Source: Staphylococcus pettenkoferi
GTDB taxonomy: Bacteria; Bacillota; Bacilli; Staphylococcales; Staphylococcaceae
DNA: 64,000 bases
Reading direction: 5' to 3'
Assembly: GCF_002902685.1 (NCBI RefSeq)
Contig: NZ_PPRN01000044.1
Span: 1-64,000, forward strand
The position numbers and the translations under genes were made by a program. How positions within the stretch are numbered: position 1 is the stretch's first letter; each line of letters starts with the position of its first letter. Of the stretch, positions 9,364 through 17,495 are shown piece by piece. Under the pieces are notes generated by a model. The model did no database searches and was not told where the DNA came from. It was given only the letters and a program-made list of their open reading frames with translations.

Positions 9364-9894
9364 ATGACAAGACAATCTATTGCAATTGATATGGACGAAG
9401 TACTTGCGGATACGCTCGGTGCAATGATGAACACTGTGAATGAACGTTTAAACTTAGGGATTACTTACGGCATGTTAGATGGACAGAAATTAAAGCATGT
9501 TATTCCTGAGCACGATGGTTTATTACCTGAAATTCTTCGCGAACCTGGCTTTTTCCTTAACTTAGATGTGATGGACAATGCACAAGAGGTTGTGCGAGAG
9601 CTGAACGAGCATTACGATGTGTATATCGCTACAGCGGCGATGGACGTTCCGACGTCATTTCAAGAGAAATACGAATGGTTACGTACGTATTTCCCATTTT
9701 TAGATCCCCAACATTTTGTCTTTTGTGGTCGTAAAAATATCGTTAAAGCAGACTATTTAATAGACGACAATCCAAGACAATTAGAAATCTTTGAAGGCAA
9801 ACCTATTATGTTTACAGCACCGCACAATGCGTCTGAAGACCGTTTCACTCGAGTGAGCGGATGGAAAGACGTTGCTGAGTACTTTTTAAAATAA
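9364..9894 (+). CDS. 5'(3')-deoxyribonucleotidase (NT5C family)
   Basis: 176 aa, ATG with AAAGGAAG upstream. HAD-fold phosphatase of the 5' nucleotidase deoxy (Pyr) cytosolic type C family: motif [10 protein letters not shown] (~9-17) with the nucleophile/acid Asp pair, motif II region [12 protein letters not shown], and motif IV-like [11 protein letters not shown]. It would dephosphorylate deoxynucleoside monophosphates and trim dNTP pools. Its neighbours (hisC, lipid kinase) give no pathway link. It is transcribed from an extended -10 just behind the repeat array and ends at a bidirectional terminator. Confidence 0.85.
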   Translation: MTRQSIAIDMDEVLADTLGAMMNTVNERLNLGITYGMLDGQKLKHVIPEHDGLLPEILREPGFFLNLDVMDNAQEVVRELNEHYDVYIATAAMDVPTSFQEKYEWLRTYFPFLDPQHFVFCGRKNIVKADYLIDDNPRQLEIFEGKPIMFTAPHNASEDRFTRVSGWKDVAEYFLK

Positions 9895-9933
9895 TGAATA
9901 TCTGTGGGTTAGCAAATGAACCCACTAACATAC

Positions 9934-9972
9934 AAGCTCCCTTGCACGTCATTTAGGCATGCAAGGGAGCTT
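9934..9972. terminator. Bidirectional terminator between convergent genes
   Basis: AAGCTCCCTTGCA (9934-9946) and TGCAAGGGAGCTT (9960-9972) are a perfect 13-bp inverted repeat between the rightward nucleotidase and the leftward lipid kinase. Confidence 0.88.
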
Positions 9973-10005
9973 ATTAAAGTTACAGTGTTTAGTTATTTTA
10001 AACAA

Positions 10006-10929
10006 CTAATTAGGCAAAGTTAAGATCTCAATAGCTTGTGGTACGACTTCGATTTCTAGTGGCGTCGACAAAGCAATCTCTCCGTCCATATCTACATCGA
10101 GATGTTTGTCCGTTGTAATCCTAAATTTGCGTCCTTGAAGATGTGTAATACCTTTCGTCACGCGATTCCAATTCATGCTGTCACGCTTCTTGAAGATATC
10201 GTTAAAGACGCTCATCTTACTATGTTTAAACACAAAGGCGTTAAGGAAACCGTCGCTTGGCGATAGATCTGTCAGCGGAATACGGTTACCACCGATGTGA
10301 GGTCCATTGGCAATGACGAGCATTGAAGTTTGACCCTGTGTTTCTTCGCCATCGACAGCGATATGATAGTTGAATTTCACAGGATTCACGAGCGTTTTAA
10401 CCGTAGAACCGATATAACTCAAACGACCGAAGATATCTTTATTTCCTGACTGAACGTTCTTCGCATTCTGAACAATCAGCCCCATACCGACGAAGTTGAG
10501 CGCGTATTGCCCGTTGACTTTAATCACGTCATAGCGTTGTGGACGTGCCTCGAGCAGTTGCTCACTCGCTTTAGTATAATCGCCATCGAGGTTGAGTGTT
10601 TTAGTAAAATCATTGAACGTTCCACCTGGAATGATGGCAATAGGGATATCAAGTTGATGCGTCATTACGCCATTGACAAGCTCATTAACGGTACCATCTC
10701 CACCAAGGATAAATAAGATATCAATATCTGAACCGTAATCTTGAGCTTTAATAGCTTCACAGTAATCAATAATATTGCCTTCTTCTTCACTTAGTTGAAT
10801 AGAAAGGTGTTTGCACATTTGAGCTAAATATTGTGCTACTGTGCCGATGCCGCCATAAATATCGTTGAGACCTGAATGTTCGTGGTAAAAGAGCACACCA
10901 TGATTGTATTGTCTAGACAAATGTTTCAC
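10006..10929 (-). CDS. Diacylglycerol/lipid kinase family protein (DagK/YegS-like)
   Basis: 307 aa, GTG start at 10929. The DAGK catalytic domain (residues ~1-130) carries the nucleotide motif [15 protein letters not shown] (~75-90) and [16 protein letters not shown]. The C-terminal beta-rich domain (~145-307) has the usual VDMDGEI element. The family phosphorylates diacylglycerol or related lipids at the membrane. Staphylococci also carry the essential DgkB elsewhere, so this is a second, less understood member and its substrate is open. The SD is weak (AAAGAAA region). It reads toward the terminator at 9934-9972. Confidence 0.85.
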   Translation of the reverse strand: MKHLSRQYNHGVLFYHEHSGLNDIYGGIGTVAQYLAQMCKHLSIQLSEEEGNIIDYCEAIKAQDYGSDIDILFILGGDGTVNELVNGVMTHQLDIPIAIIPGGTFNDFTKTLNLDGDYTKASEQLLEARPQRYDVIKVNGQYALNFVGMGLIVQNAKNVQSGNKDIFGRLSYIGSTVKTLVNPVKFNYHIAVDGEETQGQTSMLVIANGPHIGGNRIPLTDLSPSDGFLNAFVFKHSKMSVFNDIFKKRDSMNWNRVTKGITHLQGRKFRITTDKHLDVDMDGEIALSTPLEIEVVPQAIEILTLPN

Positions 10930-10955
10930 CGCATTTCTTTGTATTCTTGGGTAGA

Positions 10956-11014
10956 AACTAGGACGTTACGTTGTGTCATGATGCTGTAGCATTTTAACTA
11001 AGAACGTCCTAGTT
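10956..11014. repeat. Perfect 12-bp inverted repeat between two leftward genes
   Basis: AACTAGGACGTT (10956-10967) and AACGTCCTAGTT (11003-11014) are exact reverse complements separated by 35 nt. Neither strand shows a following T-run, so a plain terminator is unlikely. It lies between the POT transporter stop and the lipid-kinase start. Confidence 0.6.
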
Positions 11015-11097
11015 GGATATTAAGTTAGCCTAATCTAATCATACTTGCTTTCTACTTTATCATAACTCTGCTACCCATAAGAAGTTGAAAGATTACT

Positions 11098-12606
11098 TTA
11101 TTTAATGCCTCGCATGCCTTTGTTAATCTTCGGAACAAACGCTAATGTAATCAGACTGACCACTAGGGCAATAGCACCAATAAAGATGAAGTAGTTGGCA
11201 TAGCCTAGAGGTTTAATCAAACGCACGAGTGAACCGTTCAATGCTTGACCTGTCGCATTTGTCAGCAACCACACACTCATCATTTGAGCGTTGAAAGCTT
11301 TCGGTGCGAGCTTAACGGCCGCACTGTTACCAGTAGGAGATAAACATAATTCCCCGATAACACACACGATATATGAAATGATAACCCAGTTCACACTGAT
11401 TTGTGCATGGCCACCTGTCGCGTAGTCTACACCAGCAACTAAGAAGTAAGACAGACCAGCGAGTGAAGCACCTAGAACGAACTTCACGGCCATACTCGGT
11501 TGTTTAGAACCCATCTTCATCCAGATCACAGACACGATACCTGCGAGTAGCACGATGAACAGTGGGTTAATAGATTGGAAATAAGCTTTACCAAACTCTG
11601 TTGTCCAGCCGAAGAGATTCAACTGCATATCAGTGTATTTCAGTGCGTATAAATTTAGTACGTTCGCGCCTTGTTCTTGAATGGCCCAGAAGATAACCCC
11701 GAGTATAAAGAGGGGGATAAATGAGATGACGCGTGAACGTTCTACATCTGTGACCTCTTTACTGCGAATCATAATAGTAAAATATACAATCGGTAAAGCT
11801 ACACCTAAGATTAATACTGTCGTACTTACAAGACCGAATGAAAGTGTGCCTGTTAAACCAGTTACAATTAACAATATTATAATTATTGCGATAATTAAAC
11901 CGAAAATTAAACTATATTTTTTGCGCTCTGCTTTTGTTAACGGATTTGAAGGTTTCAATCCTACTTGTCCTAAATTTTTACGATTAAAGAGTAAGTACCA
12001 TACGAGCGCAAGTGCCATACCAAATGCTGCGATTAAGAACCCAATGTGGAAATTACCATTATCGATAAATTGGTTAAGAATTAGTGGCGCGACTAATGCA
12101 CCGCTATTCACTGACATATAGAAGATAACGAAACCAGAGTCGATACGTTTATCATTTTCAGGATATAAACGTCCTACGATGTTAGAAATATTGGGTTTCA
12201 TTAAACCAGACCCCACAATGATAAAGAACATTGATGAGAATAATCCTGCCATGCCAAAGGGTAAACCTAAACAGATATGCCCGATAATAATAAGAACTGC
12301 ACCGATTAACGTGGCAGAACGTGTACCTGTGAGTCGGTCAGCAACCCATCCTCCTAAAATTGAAGTCATATAGATGAGCGCTCCATAAACGGACATGATC
12401 GATTGGGCGGTACCTTCGTCCATGTTTAAGCCACCGTTTTTAATGGAGTAGTACATGTAGAAGATGAGTAGGGCGCGCATGCCGTAATAGCTGAAACGCT
12501 CCCAGAATTCTACGAAGAAGAGTACACCTAGCCCTTTTGGATGACCAAAGAATCCCTTCTGAGGAATCGTTTGAACTGCTTGTTCATGATTCTTCGTTTC
12601 TGTCAT
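11098..12606 (-). CDS. POT-family proton-coupled di/tripeptide transporter (DtpT-like), paralog 1
   Basis: 502 aa, ATG with AAAGGA upstream. About 12-14 hydrophobic helices. POT/PTR signatures: the N-terminal EFWERFSYYGMRALL (ExxERFxYY, helix 1, proton coupling) and GELCLSPTGNSAAVKLAPKAF (helix 10). It imports di- and tripeptides using the proton gradient. A second paralog lies 646 bp upstream on the same strand (13253-14767); both share the motif KGFFGHPKGL and similar length, so this is an old tandem duplication. The repeat element copy B sits between them. Confidence 0.9.
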   Translation of the reverse strand: MTETKNHEQAVQTIPQKGFFGHPKGLGVLFFVEFWERFSYYGMRALLIFYMYYSIKNGGLNMDEGTAQSIMSVYGALIYMTSILGGWVADRLTGTRSATLIGAVLIIIGHICLGLPFGMAGLFSSMFFIIVGSGLMKPNISNIVGRLYPENDKRIDSGFVIFYMSVNSGALVAPLILNQFIDNGNFHIGFLIAAFGMALALVWYLLFNRKNLGQVGLKPSNPLTKAERKKYSLIFGLIIAIIIILLIVTGLTGTLSFGLVSTTVLILGVALPIVYFTIMIRSKEVTDVERSRVISFIPLFILGVIFWAIQEQGANVLNLYALKYTDMQLNLFGWTTEFGKAYFQSINPLFIVLLAGIVSVIWMKMGSKQPSMAVKFVLGASLAGLSYFLVAGVDYATGGHAQISVNWVIISYIVCVIGELCLSPTGNSAAVKLAPKAFNAQMMSVWLLTNATGQALNGSLVRLIKPLGYANYFIFIGAIALVVSLITLAFVPKINKGMRGIK

Positions 12607-13252
12607 AACATTCCCATCCTTTCTCCCCTTTAAAAAGAGTATTAAATAAATTCTACTCTTATTAATTCATTGTTTCAATAATATTCATAAAATAATAATA
12701 TTGGCAAAATTGTGAAATTTAAATATATGAGTGAGGTTAATTAAAGTAGAATAAGAGAGAATCGTCCTGATGTTCCTCGTCTTTTTGACGTAAGAAAATA
12801 AATTCAAGATAGTTAAAAGTTGGTATTTTTGAATTAAAAAGTTAGGAATGATGAGGTAAAAAAAGAGGAGCTTGGGACAAAATTAAAACTTATTAATTTT
12901 CAATGTTAAAACTCTCGCTTGCTTGGGAGAAGCACAGAAATCTTTGATTTCGTAGTGCTTCCCCCGTAAGGAGAGCTAGGGTTCATAAGAGTTGAACCTC
13001 TTATGAATCCAGATCTCTACTGCGTAGGACCACACTCAACTAATTCTTTTCGCTCAAATAGCTCGAAGATTGAATTTTCGTTGTGGTCTAGTTCCATCAA
13101 GCGTCTCGAGTACACATTGAAAATTTACTCAAGAATTTATTTTAAGATTACTATTTATTTATCTCAAAAGTTAAATTCCATTAATGTCCCAGGCTCCTCT
13201 TGAGGGGAGGTAAATTTTATTCTTATTTATAATATTATTTCTAATCGCTCGT
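12607..13252. other. Spacer between the two POT transporter genes
   Basis: 646 bp with no convincing gene. 12607-12862 is AT-rich leader/promoter sequence for the leftward paralog 1. 12863-13201 is the full repeat element. 13202-13252 is a short tail before the stop of paralog 2. Confidence 0.6.
12863..13201 (-). repeat. Dispersed hairpin element, full copy B with terminal inverted repeats
   Basis: ~339 bp bounded by AAGAGGAGCTTGGGACA (12863-12879) and TGTCCCAGGCTCCTCTT (13185-13201), 16 of 17 positions inverted-repeat matches. Inside, on the minus strand, are H1 (13028-13088; GACCACA/TGTGGTC), H2 (12971-13017) and H3 (12925-12965). It matches copy A (1-225) in opposite orientation, and its right ~90 bp match copy C at 47133. 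GAGGTAAA occurs close outside both ends (12853-12860 and 13207-13214) but does not abut the repeats, so it is only a possible target duplication. No transposase is encoded. Confidence 0.85.
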
Positions 13253-14767
13253 TTAGAATACACCTTTCATTCCTTTTTTAACTAAAGGAGAGAGAAGGAA
13301 GAGTAAGATACCGATTGCGATAGCGACGATTCCTGAATAGAGGAAGTAGTCCATTTGAGATATCTTCGTATATACCACTACAAGTTGGGCGTTGAGACCC
13401 TGTGCAGTCGCATCGGCAAGTAACCACAAGCTCATCATACGTGCTGTAAAGCTCACTGGTGAGAGTTTCGTCGTTGTAGATAGACCTACTGGTGAAATGC
13501 ATAGCTCACCAATCGTAATAAGTAAATAGCTCAGTATTAACCATAACGGATTGATTAAACTATGTGGCCCAGAAAGTGGGATATACATAACGATAAATGA
13601 TAATCCAGCTACGATAGTGCCTAATGCGAATTTATGTACTGTTGGCGGATTGAACTTCCCTAGTTTGACCCACAGTGCAGCAAAGACCGGTGCTAAAGCT
13701 ACGATAAAGATAGGGTTAAAGGATTGGAACCAAGCTGCTGGTACATGGAAGTGAATCAGTCCATTTGTCGCTTTCCCTAAATCAAGCTGCGTCTTGTTAT
13801 CTGCGAAGCTTGCTAGAACGGTAGAGCCTTGTTCTTGAATCATCCAGAATGCAACGGCAGTAATAAATAACGGAATATAGCTTAATACACGAGAACGTTC
13901 TACTTTCGTCACATCCTTGCTGACGAGCATGTTAACGATAATGACGAACGGTAGAATGACACCTAATATCGTAATAAATAAGCTAAAGTTCTGTAGTGTG
14001 AGTGCGTTATTGAATTGTAAAATGATGAGATAAAGTGCAATCAAGATAATGACAACGCCTGCATAAAGAGACGTCTTTTTAATCTCTTGCTTCGTTAAAG
14101 GATTTGGTGTAGATAAACCGGCTAATCCTAAATACTTTTTACGCGTCACAACATAGATCACTAAACCACAGAACATACCAATTGCTGCAACTAAGAAACC
14201 TAAATGGAAGCTAAAGCGCGACTGTAAGTACCCTGTCACGAGTGGTGAAAGTAATGCACCTGAGTTAATACCCATGTAGAAGATGGTAAATGCAGCATCT
14301 CTACGTGCATCATTTTGAGCGTAGAGCTCACCGACAGTCGTTGAAATGTTAGGTTTCAGTAAGCCTGTCCCACAAATGAGGAATAATAGTGCAACCATGA
14401 CCATCGTTAAGTTGTTTGGTAGAGATAGTAGGATATGACCAATCATGATCAAGAAACCACCGTAAAAGACTGCGTGTTGCGTACCAGTAATACGATCGGC
14501 AATCCATCCCCCGATAATGCCGCTCATGTAAATCAACGTTCCATAGATGGAGACGATTTGCAAAGCTACACCTTCGTCCAAACCGAATCCGCCTTTAGAC
14601 ACACTATAGTATAGATAATAGACTAGGATGGCTTTCATCCCATAATAACTAAAGCGTTCCCAGAATTCGGTTAAGAAGAGTGTGCTTAACCCCTTTGGAT
14701 GTCCGAAGAAACCTTTACGTGGTGTACTGTTAAGGATTTCTTCGCGTGTGTGTTGTGCTCTGTTCAT
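13253..14767 (-). CDS. POT-family proton-coupled di/tripeptide transporter, paralog 2
   Basis: 504 aa from the ATG at 14767, chosen over the ATG at 14773 because the SD AGAGGG abuts the latter and is six nt from the former. Same POT signatures as paralog 1: EFWERFSYYGMKAILVYY and GELCISPVGLSTTTKLSPVSF, with ~12-14 membrane helices. It would import small peptides. Having two adjacent divergent paralogs suggests different peptide ranges or regulation. I recall one dtpT at this place in S. aureus, but cannot say which paralog is its ortholog. Confidence 0.9.
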   Translation of the reverse strand: MNRAQHTREEILNSTPRKGFFGHPKGLSTLFLTEFWERFSYYGMKAILVYYLYYSVSKGGFGLDEGVALQIVSIYGTLIYMSGIIGGWIADRITGTQHAVFYGGFLIMIGHILLSLPNNLTMVMVALLFLICGTGLLKPNISTTVGELYAQNDARRDAAFTIFYMGINSGALLSPLVTGYLQSRFSFHLGFLVAAIGMFCGLVIYVVTRKKYLGLAGLSTPNPLTKQEIKKTSLYAGVVIILIALYLIILQFNNALTLQNFSLFITILGVILPFVIIVNMLVSKDVTKVERSRVLSYIPLFITAVAFWMIQEQGSTVLASFADNKTQLDLGKATNGLIHFHVPAAWFQSFNPIFIVALAPVFAALWVKLGKFNPPTVHKFALGTIVAGLSFIVMYIPLSGPHSLINPLWLILSYLLITIGELCISPVGLSTTTKLSPVSFTARMMSLWLLADATAQGLNAQLVVVYTKISQMDYFLYSGIVAIAIGILLFLLSPLVKKGMKGVF

Positions 14768-14954
14768 AAGCATCCCTCTTTTATATTGTTTAAGTGTTAA
14801 AGTAAACTTTATCGTAATACTATTTTGCGAAAATTACAACAACTATTGTAATAAATGTGTTAATTTTTTAGTGAATTATGAATGTTTTAGGAATTTTATG
14901 AGTGAGATGAGTGGTGTTAAAAAGAGGGGAGAGATGCGTGTGATAATAGAAAAC

Positions 14955-14990
14955 CCCATCAACTCCATAATATAGATAGGAACTGATGGG
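14955..14990 (-). terminator. Terminator of the EamA-queF operon
   Basis: Arms 14955-14966 and 14979-14990 (CCCATCA/TGATGGG core) are followed on the minus strand by GGTTTTCT. Confidence 0.7.
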
Positions 14991-15010
14991 ATGTAGTTCG
15001 TAATATGAAA

Positions 15011-15511
15011 TTAACGGTTATCGACTTTTTCAGGATATAAATCATGATTCATTAAACGATGTTCAGCCATACGTTCATATTTCGTATTAGGGCGACCGTA
15101 GTTCGTATAAGGGTCGATTGAAATACCACCACGTGGCGTGAATTTGCCCCAAACTTCAATATAGTGTGGATCCATTAAGTCGATGAGATCATTCATAATA
15201 ATATTCATGCAGTCTTCATGGAAATCACCGTGATTACGGAAGCTGAATAAATAAAGTTTCAGTGATTTGGATTCGACCATTTTAACATCAGGGATATAAG
15301 AGATATAAATCGTCGCGAAATCAGGTTGACCTGTAATAGGACAGAGCGATGTGAATTCTGGACAGTTAAACTTCACGAAATAATCTCTGCCTTGATGTTT
15401 ATTGTCGAAGGTTTCTAATACATCTGGGCGATAGTCGAAATCGTATTGATTATTCTGGTTACCTAATAACGTGATATCTTCAAGTTCTTCTTGATTGCGT
15501 CCTTGAGCCAT
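15011..15511 (-). CDS. queF: NADPH-dependent 7-cyano-7-deazaguanine reductase QueF
   Basis: 166 aa from the ATG at 15511. The ATG two codons earlier (15517) lies 1 nt from AAAGGAG, whereas 15511 is 7 nt away, and 166 aa is the usual staphylococcal length. Reduces preQ0 to preQ1 in queuosine synthesis. Catalytic Cys57 and Asp64 are in [11 protein letters not shown]; the NADPH motif ESKSLKLY and [12 protein letters not shown] follow. Unimodular (B. subtilis) QueF type. It is the second gene of an operon, 12 bp after the EamA transporter; no other que genes are in the window. Confidence 0.93.
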   Translation of the reverse strand: MAQGRNQEELEDITLLGNQNNQYDFDYRPDVLETFDNKHQGRDYFVKFNCPEFTSLCPITGQPDFATIYISYIPDVKMVESKSLKLYLFSFRNHGDFHEDCMNIIMNDLIDLMDPHYIEVWGKFTPRGGISIDPYTNYGRPNTKYERMAEHRLMNHDLYPEKVDNR

Positions 15512-15523
15512 AATCATACTCCT

Positions 15524-16417
15524 TTAATTTGAATTCGTTTGAGATTTGCGTGGTTGTCGACGTGCCTTTTCAAACATGTAATAACTTGCACCAATAATGA
15601 TAACGTAACCTAACATCGCATAGAAGTCTGGTGACTCGCCGAACAGGATAAAGCCGAATAGCGCCGTAAAGATAATTGATGCGTAAGTAAAGATAGAAAT
15701 ATCTTTCGCTGGTGCAAAGCTGTATGCGAGCGTTATACCGATTTGACCTACAGCAGCACTCAAACCTGCACCTAAGAGATATAGCATTTGTAGCCATGAC
15801 ATCGGTTCATAAGTGAAGATCGTGAACGGAATCAGTACGATGATAGAGAAGAATGAGAAGTAGAACACAATCGTGTATGGCGCTTCTCTCGTACTTAATG
15901 CACGGACACATGTGTAGGCACTTGCTGCAAAGATACCAGACATTAAACCGATTAAACTTGGGATCATCTCAGAAGAGAATTCAGGTTTCACGACGAAGAG
16001 CATCCCTGCGATTGCGACGACCATTGCGATAATCTGATACTTAAAGATCTTCTCACGCAGAAAGAGCAGGCTAAGCAAGATCGTCCAGAACGGATTGAGT
16101 TTCATTAATGTATCAGCGTCGCTTAAGATCATATGGTCAATGGCATAAATATTGAATAGCACACCTGTGAGCCCTAGAGCCGAACGAGCAATGAGTAGAG
16201 GTTGACTACTCAACTTTCCAAACAAGGGCTGTTTGTATTTATATAGGAAAAATAAAGGAATAAACATAGCGACGAGATTTCGAGCAAGAGACTTCTGGAA
16301 GACGGGTAAATCACCCGCTAGTCTAAAGAACACAGACATAAAGCTAAAGCCAATTGCGGAAATCAGAATCGCTATAATACCTTTCACTTTAGGATTCACT
16401 GATATCGCCTCATTCAT
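15524..16417 (-). CDS. EamA/DMT-superfamily transporter
   Basis: 297 aa with ten predicted membrane helices in two five-helix EamA repeats (~12-140 and ~155-285). Substrate unknown; the family exports metabolites or amino acids. It lies 12 bp upstream of queF, so it could move a nucleobase or a deazapurine, but that is only context. The ATG at 16417 has no SD; a GTG at codon 7 has GAGG eight nt upstream and is a fair alternative start. A -10-like TAAGAT (minus strand, 16435-16440) would give an almost leaderless transcript. A perfect LexA box lies 89 bp upstream. Confidence 0.82.
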   Translation of the reverse strand: MNEAISVNPKVKGIIAILISAIGFSFMSVFFRLAGDLPVFQKSLARNLVAMFIPLFFLYKYKQPLFGKLSSQPLLIARSALGLTGVLFNIYAIDHMILSDADTLMKLNPFWTILLSLLFLREKIFKYQIIAMVVAIAGMLFVVKPEFSSEMIPSLIGLMSGIFAASAYTCVRALSTREAPYTIVFYFSFFSIIVLIPFTIFTYEPMSWLQMLYLLGAGLSAAVGQIGITLAYSFAPAKDISIFTYASIIFTALFGFILFGESPDFYAMLGYVIIIGASYYMFEKARRQPRKSQTNSN

Positions 16418-16468
16418 ATAAATTTAACGTATCTATCTTAGCATAAAAAAATATTCATGTAATGAGGG

Positions 16469-16497
16469 TTGCAAAAATTTCAGGAGTAGGATAATAT
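16469..16497 (+). promoter_or_regulatory. Possible rightward promoter under the LexA box
   Basis: TTGCAA (16469-16474), 17-nt spacer, TAATAT (16492-16497); the LexA box begins 9 bp later, over the expected +1. A leftward TATAAT (16500-16505) abuts the same box, so direction is uncertain. Confidence 0.4.
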
Positions 16498-16505
16498 ATA
16501 TTATA

Positions 16506-16519
16506 CGAACAAATGTTCG
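16506..16519. promoter_or_regulatory. LexA (SOS) box
   Basis: CGAACAAATGTTCG is a perfect match to the Gram-positive SOS consensus CGAAC-N4-GTTCG and is fully palindromic. It could repress the EamA-queF operon (leftward) or a rightward transcript toward nrdIEF. Confidence 0.78.
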
Positions 16520-16768
16520 ATTATCATTGTGTATACACTAGGGGGTTATTCTATATCTTTTAAAATGTATGGTAACTCACTGAAAACACCGAATTGCTCT
16601 ATCTTAAGCGACACCGTAGTTACACGTTTTTTATGAAAATGCAACCAAAAACCCTTTGGTTCACGAAATAAAATTTTTTCGTTTCATTTTTTGAGATTAA
16701 AAGCGTGTGCTGGTGCGAGTTATATAAATTGATACAAAATTGACATCAAACTGACATGTGAGTATCTC

Positions 16769-16797
16769 TTTAAAATGGAATCACAGTTATGTATAAT
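16769..16797 (+). promoter_or_regulatory. Probable nrdIEF promoter
   Basis: TTTAAA (16769-16774), 17-nt spacer, TATAAT (16792-16797). The -10 ends four bases before the first NrdR box, placing the operators over the start site. Confidence 0.6.
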
Positions 16798-16800
16798 GAA

Positions 16801-16848
16801 ACACATAATGTAGTACGAATTCTTAAAAACAAACACAACATGTTGTGT
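16801..16848 (+). promoter_or_regulatory. Tandem NrdR boxes
   Basis: ACACATAATGTAGTAC (16801-16816) and ACACAACATGTTGTGT (16833-16848) resemble the NrdR box and start 32 bp apart, about three helical turns, the usual arrangement for NrdR repression. They sit right after the -10. Confidence 0.7.
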
Positions 16849-16984
16849 TTTGTGGCGAAATAGTCATTTTAATAAAATGACTATAAAGAGGTAATTTAAC
16901 ACGTAGAAGAAGTGATTTATCCCTTGAAATAGGGTAACGCTATCAAATAGATGCTAAATTACATGGTCACTTGCTAGGTTATTA

Positions 16985-17000
16985 ACACTATATGTTGTGG
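16985..17000 (+). promoter_or_regulatory. Third NrdR-like box in the nrdI leader
   Basis: ACACTATATGTTGTGG is close to the NrdR consensus but stands alone, 152 bp after the second box and about 97 bp before nrdI. Confidence 0.45.
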
Positions 17001-17096
17001 TAGAAATGCAATGGACAACCCAAGATAAGAAATAAGAATGACAGTCGTTTGGGCGAACACCTAAATGATATACATAATTAGAAAGAAGGTGAGCCA

Positions 17097-17495
17097 ATGA
17101 AAGTGGTCTATTTCTCATTTACAGGAAATGTGAGACGTTTCATACAACGTACGGAATTCGAAGATACTTTAGAAATCACTCAAGCTAACTGTACAGATCG
17201 TATAGATGAACCCTATATATTGGTCACTGGAACAATCGGTTTCGGAGAGGTGCCTGAGCCGGTGCAGTCATTCTTGAATCACAACAGTGAACATTTAGAA
17301 GCGGTAGCAGCCAGCGGTAATCGAAATTGGGGACAGAATTTCGCTAAAGCTGGTATTACCATTTCTGAAGACTATCAAGTACCATTGCTAATGAAATTCG
17401 AAGTTCAAGGAACAAACAGTGATGTTGAGGAATTTAAAGTTAAGGTGGGACAGGTTAATGAAGACTATGGACGAGAAAAGATACAATCATATTGA
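17097..17495 (+). CDS. nrdI: Flavodoxin-like NrdI of class Ib ribonucleotide reductase
   Basis: 132 aa, ATG with AAGGTGAG upstream. Small flavodoxin fold with the FMN phosphate loop [10 protein letters not shown] (~6-15), [12 protein letters not shown] and [13 protein letters not shown]. NrdI supplies the oxidant that assembles the dimanganese-tyrosyl radical cofactor of NrdF. First gene of the nrd operon; its 3' end overlaps nrdE by 38 bp. Expression is probably set by the NrdR boxes upstream. Confidence 0.93.
   Translation: MKVVYFSFTGNVRRFIQRTEFEDTLEITQANCTDRIDEPYILVTGTIGFGEVPEPVQSFLNHNSEHLEAVAASGNRNWGQNFAKAGITISEDYQVPLLMKFEVQGTNSDVEEFKVKVGQVNEDYGREKIQSY

Larger units (their letters stand above)
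16418..17096. other. Long divergent regulatory region between the EamA gene and nrdI
   Basis: 679 bp. It contains the LexA box (16506-16519), a possible rightward promoter around it, a hairpin AACCAAA/TTTGGTT (16643-16661), the nrd promoter (16769-16797), tandem NrdR boxes (16801-16848) and a third NrdR-like box (16985-17000). A 23-codon frame at 16565 has no SD and is not called. Confidence 0.65.

Noticed and set aside
11681-12121. 146-codon plus-strand frame inside POT paralog 1
   Set aside because: Shadow of a membrane-protein gene; no SD and no recognisable protein.
13003-13203. 66-codon frame inside repeat copy B
   Set aside because: It runs through the palindromic element, has no SD, and is not conserved in copies A and C.
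12853-13214. GAGGTAAA at both ends of the full repeat as a target-site duplication
   Set aside because: The two copies do not abut the terminal repeats (2 bp and 5 bp away); could be chance, so only noted.
16565-16636. 23-codon frame downstream of the LexA box
   Set aside because: No SD and no hydrophobic or other pattern; cannot be supported as a gene.
17419-17457. Longer N terminus for NrdE
   Set aside because: No SD at 17419, whereas 17458 has AAGGTGGGA and gives the 701-aa length typical of staphylococci.
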